This document shows, in pieces, positions 7,272-10,002 of a stretch of DNA of 10,002 nucleotides (its first letter is position 1; every line of letters starts with the position of its first letter). The stretch comes from Thioploca sp. (GTDB lineage: Bacteria > Pseudomonadota > Gammaproteobacteria > Beggiatoales > Beggiatoaceae), in assembly GCA_011371325.1 (NCBI GenBank), contig DRQV01000131.1, positions 1 to 10,002 of the forward strand. Reading direction: 5' to 3'. A program made the translations under genes and the position numbers. A model generated the notes under the pieces. It was not told the origin of the DNA. It worked only from the letters and a program-made list of their open reading frames with translations, and searched no databases.

Positions 7272-7331
7272 AATTACTTTTTTAAAGTTAAGAACTGGAG
7301 ATAATATTCCCAACAATCTTTTAAATTTATT

Positions 7332-7349
7332 TCAAGATTTAAATCTTGA
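7332..7349. promoter_or_regulatory. Perfect 18-bp palindrome in the GTPase/coaD divergent gap
   Basis: TCAAGATTTAAATCTTGA is a perfect inverted repeat with no spacer. It lies 60 bases upstream of the GTPase-like start and 105 bases upstream of coaD, between the two divergent genes. It could be an operator for a dimeric repressor, or, if the promoter at 7381-7408 is real, a hairpin in the 5' leader of the cell-wall operon. I do not recognise the regulator. Confidence 0.5.
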
Positions 7350-7380
7350 TTTTAAAATTATATGTAAGGAATAAGGTTAT

Positions 7381-7408
7381 TTTATAAATATTATCATATC
7401 AAACTCAA
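7381..7408 (-). promoter_or_regulatory. Candidate sigma70 promoter of the GTPase-prmA-mltB-rlpA-dacA operon
   Basis: On the minus strand TTGAGT (7403-7408) is followed after 16 bases by TATAAA (7381-7386). Initiation would be near 7374 and give a leader of about 100 bases containing the palindrome at 7332-7349. The surrounding sequence is very AT-rich, so chance matches are likely. It is the best pair I find on this strand. Confidence 0.33.
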
Positions 7409-7454
7409 ATAATTATGAATTATAAAATTTTGTTACCATAACAATCAATATAAT

Positions 7455-7937
7455 ATGAAAATAAAAGCTATTTATCCAGGTACATTTGATCCAATTACCA
7501 ATGGCCATATTGATATTATTAGACGTGCATCATTTTTATTTGAACATGTCACAATAGCTATAGCATCTAATCCTTCTAAAATTCCAACGTTTTCTTTAGC
7601 CAAACGAGTAGAATTAGCAAGTTCAGTATTAGTAAGCTTAAATAATATCACAGTATGTGGCTTTGATGGTTTACTTGCTGATTTTGCTAAACAATGTGAA
7701 GTACAAGTTATTATAAGAGGTTTACGAGCAGTATCAGATTTTGAATATGAGTTTCAAATGGCTGGCATGAATCGGACTTTAATACCAGATATTGAGACAA
7801 TATTTTTAACTCCAGCAACAAAGTATACTTTTATATCATCTAGTTTAGTGCGTGAAATAGCCAGTTTAGGTGGCAATGTGAGTGAATTTGTTCATCCTAA
7901 AGTTCAAGCTGCCTTACAAACTATAAAGAAAATTTAA
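7455..7937 (+). CDS. coaD: Phosphopantetheine adenylyltransferase
   Basis: CoaD catalyses the penultimate step of coenzyme A synthesis: ATP plus 4'-phosphopantetheine gives dephospho-CoA and pyrophosphate, in the cytoplasm. The 160-residue product is full length (E. coli 159). The nucleotidyltransferase signature GTFDPITNGH (9-18, His18) is intact, followed by RGLRAVSDFEYEFQMAGMNR (88-107) and the second nucleotidyltransferase motif ISSSLVREI (127-135). The start at 7455 begins MKIKAIYPGTFDP, exactly where family members start, although no Shine-Dalgarno sequence is visible upstream. A TATAAT directly abuts the ATG and is too close to be its promoter. The next gene is the ferredoxin, and coaD followed by a YfhL-type ferredoxin is a common gammaproteobacterial neighbourhood. 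The 380-base gap and a strong promoter before the ferredoxin suggest they are transcribed separately here. Confidence 0.97.
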   Translation: MKIKAIYPGTFDPITNGHIDIIRRASFLFEHVTIAIASNPSKIPTFSLAKRVELASSVLVSLNNITVCGFDGLLADFAKQCEVQVIIRGLRAVSDFEYEFQMAGMNRTLIPDIETIFLTPATKYTFISSSLVREIASLGGNVSEFVHPKVQAALQTIKKI

Positions 7938-8118
7938 CTATTTTAAAATTTATTTAAAAAAATTAGTTTTTAACTTTAATATCAATTATTTATTTTATAA
8001 AATACATATTTACAATTTAGAGTACTAAGTCTAATTATTTAAAATAATTGTCTATTAATTTTAAGAGCAAACTTTCTAAATTCTAATGAATTTTAGTCAC
8101 CAGAAGTATTATTGCATG

Positions 8119-8146
8119 TTGACATGTTAATGTTTATTGCTATAAT
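8119..8146 (+). promoter_or_regulatory. Consensus sigma70 promoter upstream of the ferredoxin gene
   Basis: TTGACA (8119-8124), 16 bases, TATAAT (8141-8146): both hexamers match the consensus perfectly. Initiation near 8153 would leave a leader of about 165 bases before the ferredoxin ATG. The transcript could continue into the tRNA cluster that starts 32 bases after the ferredoxin stop. It is the strongest promoter-like sequence in the window. Confidence 0.72.
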
Positions 8147-8227
8147 GTGTGCAACAGCTTTACTGTAACATTGATTAGGTAATTCAAAGTATGTTATTAA
8201 TTATCTATATTACATCGAGAAAATTAG

Positions 8228-8245
8228 TTCTCTAACGTTAGAGAA
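8228..8245. promoter_or_regulatory. Perfect 18-bp palindrome in the ferredoxin leader
   Basis: TTCTCTAACGTTAGAGAA is a perfect spacerless inverted repeat about 75 bases downstream of the predicted start and 72 bases before the ferredoxin ATG. It could be an operator or an RNA hairpin. No T run follows, so it is not an intrinsic terminator. Its sequence differs from the palindrome at 7332-7349. Confidence 0.5.
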
Positions 8246-8317
8246 GTAAATTAAAGATTTGTTTGAAAAACTTAATTCTAAACAATTTGTCAGCAACTAC
8301 TATAATTTTATATTAAT

Positions 8318-8566
8318 ATGGCACTTTACATCACTGATGAATGTATCAATTGCGACGTATGTGAACCAGAATGTCCTAATGAGGCTATTTCTCAAGGAGA
8401 AGAGATTTATATAATCGAACCTGAGCTTTGTACTGAATGTGTTGGTCACTATGATACATCGCAATGTGTAGAAGTTTGTCCAGTAGATTGTATCTTGATA
8501 GACCCAGAAAACAAAGAAACTGATGATCAATTATCAGCAAAATATCATAAAATTACTGGTAGTTGA
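8318..8566 (+). CDS. 2[4Fe-4S] ferredoxin, YfhL / Allochromatium type
   Basis: This is a small cytoplasmic electron carrier with two [4Fe-4S] clusters; the physiological partner in this family is mostly unknown. The 82-residue protein shows the first motif C9-x2-C12-x2-C15-x3-C19-P. The second motif is spaced C38-x2-C41-x8-C50-x3-C54, with a six-residue insertion relative to clostridial ferredoxins. It also has the extra Cys58 and the C-terminal helical tail DDQLSAKYHKITG. These features define the Allochromatium vinosum-type ferredoxin, and the N-terminal half looks almost identical to that protein as I remember it. Such ferredoxins have unusually negative, widely separated cluster potentials. 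The ATG at 8318 has no visible Shine-Dalgarno sequence, but MALYITDECINC is the standard start. Upstream are a consensus promoter and a palindrome; tRNA-Lys follows 32 bases after the stop. Often annotated fdx or yfhL; the name is not decisive. Confidence 0.95.
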   Translation: MALYITDECINCDVCEPECPNEAISQGEEIYIIEPELCTECVGHYDTSQCVEVCPVDCILIDPENKETDDQLSAKYHKITGS

Positions 8567-8598
8567 AATTTAAATATGTTATATTGACTTATATCGTG

Positions 8599-8671
8599 GG
8601 GCCGTTAGCTCAGTTGGTAGAGCAGCTGACTCTTAATCAGCTTGTCATAGGTTCGATCCCTATACGGCCCA
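8599..8671 (+). tRNA. tRNA-Lys(CTT)
   Basis: The cloverleaf is complete: acceptor GGGCCGT/ACGGCCC, D arm GCTC/GAGC with the GG of the D loop, anticodon stem GCTGA/TCAGC with loop CTCTTAA (anticodon CTT, reading AAG), and T stem ATAGG/CCTAT with loop TTCGATC. The discriminator is A. The 3' CCA is not encoded, since TCT follows, so the CCA-adding enzyme must supply it. It is probably co-transcribed with the ferredoxin gene or the next tRNA genes, as no separate promoter is convincing. Confidence 0.95.
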
Positions 8672-8686
8672 TCTAAAAATACTTAA

Positions 8687-8766
8687 GGGCTGTTGGCTCT
8701 ATTAGTAATAGAGCAACCGACTCTTACATTAGCTTGTCATAGGTTCAATCCCTATACAGCCCACCA
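8687..8766 (+). tRNA. Aberrant tRNA-Lys-like gene (diverged duplicate, CCA encoded)
   Basis: This is a diverged copy of the tRNA-Lys gene ending 15 bases upstream. The acceptor stem GGGCTGT/ACAGCCC is perfect and differs from its neighbour by a paired C-to-T and G-to-A change. The T arm is intact (ATAGG, TTCAATC, CCTAT), discriminator A is kept and CCA is encoded. The D arm, however, is GCTCTATT-AGT-AATAGAGC, an 8-bp hairpin with a three-base loop that lacks the invariant GG. The anticodon sequence CTCTTAC still contains CTT, but the stem (ACCGA against ATTAGC) is mispaired and one base longer on the 3' side. It is either a decaying pseudo-tRNA or a non-decoding tRNA-like RNA. Normal lysine decoding looks unlikely. 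Confidence 0.7.
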
Positions 8767-8782
8767 CGATTTACCCGGATAA

Positions 8783-8869
<87 letters not shown>

Positions 8870-8905
8870 TTTATATTAAAGCTAAAGATAGAGGTTTATA
8901 AAGAC

Positions 8906-10002
8906 ATGCAGGTGTCCGTAGAAACAATCAGTACTGCTCAGAGTCGAATGACAATTGAGGTACCTAAAGAATATATTGAACCCAAAGTCAAAAAGCACCT
9001 TAAATCATTAGCAAAGAGAACCAAAATTAATGGATTCCGACCTGGCAAAGCTCCTCTAGGAATTATTGAGCAAAGATATGGTTCTAAAATACGCCAAGAT
9101 GTATTCAATGAAGTTTTAAAATCCAGCCTCGATGAAGCAATTGCACAAGAAAAGTTACAGGTTGTAGGAGAGCCAGTATTAAATAAGCTTAATACTGACA
9201 TCGAAAAAATTGAACATGGTTTATCCTATACGGTCACTCTTGAAACCTATCCTAAAATAGCAACGTTGAATACAGACAAATTACCAGTTGAAAAATTAAT
9301 TGTAGAAGAAATAACTGAGTCTGATATTGACACTATGCTGGAAAAATTGCGTCAACAGCGTATAACTTGGCAAGTTGTTGAACGAGCAGCAAAGATAGAT
9401 GACCAAGTAGTAATTAATTTTATTGGAACTATTGATGGCAAAGCTTTCAAAGATAATAAAGTTAAACAAATTTCGATAGTATTAGGTCAAAACAATGTTC
9501 CATTACCCGGTTTGGAAGATCAATTATTGGGAGCTAGTGCTGGTGATAAACGTGAGTTCGATATAAAATTTCCATTAGAACATAGTAGCAAGGAAATCGC
9601 TGGTAAAAAAGTTAATTTTATTGTTAACGTATTAAAAGTTTCAGAACCTAAATTGCCAGAGTTAGATGTTGAATTTATTAAATCTCTGGGTGTGAGTGAT
9701 GGAAGTATTGATAAATTAAGAGAAGATGCTCGTCAAAATATGCTTGAAGAGTTAGATCGTGGATTAAAAATGCATACTAAATTGCAAATCCTTGATGCCT
9801 TATTACAAGCCAACCCTATAGAAGCACCTCAGTCGTTGGTTAATCAAGAGGCTGAACACCTATTAAAATTACGCAAACAAGAATTTGAAGTTCCTAGTTT
9901 GAATGTCAACATGTTTAAAGAAGAAGCTACTAAACGGGTTAAAATTGGCATTTTGGTAAATGAATTAGTTAGAGCTAATAATATCCAAATCTCTCAAGAA
10001 AA
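8906..10002 (+). CDS. tig: Trigger factor, ribosome-associated chaperone (3' end beyond window)
   Basis: Trigger factor binds ribosomal protein L23 at the exit tunnel, shields nascent chains and has peptidyl-prolyl isomerase activity. About 365 codons are present out of an expected 430 or so; the open frame runs off the right edge with no stop. The N-terminal ribosome-binding domain begins MQVSVETIST and contains the signature GFRPGKAP (43-50). The FKBP-type isomerase domain lies around 150-245 (DDQVVINFIGTIDGKAF, then GLEDQLLGASAGDKREFDIKFP). The C-terminal chaperone domain starts near LPELDVEFIKSLGVSDGS and continues to the edge. Start: ATG at 8906, with AGAGG 11 bases upstream, matches the conserved family N-terminus. 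It follows tRNA-Leu closely and may share its transcript; clpP commonly follows tig but is outside the window. Confidence 0.97.
   Translation, partial: MQVSVETISTAQSRMTIEVPKEYIEPKVKKHLKSLAKRTKINGFRPGKAPLGIIEQRYGSKIRQDVFNEVLKSSLDEAIAQEKLQVVGEPVLNKLNTDIEKIEHGLSYTVTLETYPKIATLNTDKLPVEKLIVEEITESDIDTMLEKLRQQRITWQVVERAAKIDDQVVINFIGTIDGKAFKDNKVKQISIVLGQNNVPLPGLEDQLLGASAGDKREFDIKFPLEHSSKEIAGKKVNFIVNVLKVSEPKLPELDVEFIKSLGVSDGSIDKLREDARQNMLEELDRGLKMHTKLQILDALLQANPIEAPQSLVNQEAEHLLKLRKQEFEVPSLNVNMFKEEATKRVKIGILVNELVRANNIQISQE

Larger units (their letters stand above)
7938..8317. other. Gene-free stretch between coaD and the ferredoxin gene
   Basis: These 380 bases are very AT-rich and hold no convincing protein gene. 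From left to right I see an AT-only inverted repeat (8033-8049, arms AATTATTT and AAATAATT around one base), a consensus sigma70 promoter (8119-8146), short complementary segments TAACAT/ATGTTA (8166-8171 and 8191-8196), and a perfect 18-bp palindrome (8228-8245). No GC-rich stem followed by a T run is present, so there is no clear intrinsic terminator for coaD. A 14-codon reading frame at 8191-8235 is not supported as a gene. Confidence 0.6.

Noticed and set aside
7272..7316. Fifteen-residue N-terminal extension of the GTPase-like protein from a TTG
   Set aside because: It has no ribosome binding site and adds residues unlike a domain or signal. The ATG at 7271 places the P-loop at a typical distance from the start.
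7449..7454. TATAAT directly before the coaD start codon
   Set aside because: Transcription would begin inside the coding sequence, downstream of the conserved start, and no -35 partner exists.
8033..8049. AT-only inverted repeat as a coaD terminator
   Set aside because: The stem has no G-C pairs and no T run follows, so it would not form a stable intrinsic terminator.
8172..8187. Possible FNR box (TTGAT...TTCAA) near the ferredoxin promoter
   Set aside because: Half-site spacing and sequence do not fit TTGAT-N4-ATCAA, and the position is downstream of the predicted start.
8191..8235. 14-codon reading frame MLLIIYITSRKLVL in the ferredoxin leader
   Set aside because: The ribosome binding site is poor, composition is as expected from AT-rich noncoding DNA, and there is no codon run suggesting attenuation. 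It ends in the palindrome, which is probably a coincidence.
8301..8306. TATAAT 11 bases before the ferredoxin start codon as a leaderless promoter
   Set aside because: No -35 hexamer is found at 15-19 bases upstream; such hexamers are common by chance in DNA this AT-rich.
8300..8530. Minus-strand open frame across the ferredoxin gene
   Set aside because: It is antisense to the ferredoxin, whose two cysteine motifs fix the coding strand.
8938..9201. Minus-strand open frame of 87 codons
   Set aside because: It is antisense to the start of tig, which reads continuously on the plus strand with trigger factor motifs.

Overview
The window is AT-rich bacterial chromosome with ordinary housekeeping genes, most probably from a gammaproteobacterium. 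The evidence is an RpoH with an intact RpoH box, a YfhL/Allochromatium-type 2[4Fe-4S] ferredoxin directly after coaD, an mltB-rlpA-dacA cluster, and a tRNA-Leu immediately before the trigger factor gene. I cannot name the genus. There is no insertion sequence, integrase, CRISPR array or phage gene.

Layout. Positions 28-897 (minus) encode the heat-shock sigma factor RpoH. Its upstream region carries a perfect CIRCE operator (934-960), a sigma32-like promoter overlapping it, and a more distal sigma70-type promoter candidate. Positions 1162-7271 (minus) hold five tightly packed genes transcribed in the order: large membrane GTPase-like protein, prmA, mltB, rlpA, dacA. Gaps are between a 14-base overlap and about 22 bases, so this is very likely one operon. 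The divergent gap at 7272-7454 has a promoter candidate for this operon and a perfect 18-bp palindrome. Rightward genes follow: coaD (7455-7937), a 380-base gene-free stretch with a consensus TTGACA/TATAAT promoter and a second perfect 18-bp palindrome, the ferredoxin gene (8318-8566), tRNA-Lys(CTT), a highly altered tRNA-Lys-like gene, tRNA-Leu(TAG), and the 5' part of tig, which runs off the right edge.

How the genes fit together. MltB, RlpA and DacA all act on periplasmic peptidoglycan. The first gene of their operon encodes a protein with an N-terminal P-loop GTPase domain, one predicted membrane span, and a large C-terminal region that the positive-inside rule places in the periplasm. 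PrmA methylates ribosomal protein L11. RpoH and trigger factor belong to protein quality control, and the CIRCE site suggests that HrcA represses the sigma32 gene itself.

The four points most worth following up are the CIRCE element at rpoH, the tRNA-Lys-like gene whose D arm has become an 8-bp hairpin while the acceptor stem changed in a compensatory way, the unrecognised GTPase/membrane/beta-domain protein leading a cell-wall operon, and an RlpA in which the usual catalytic Glu is Gln.
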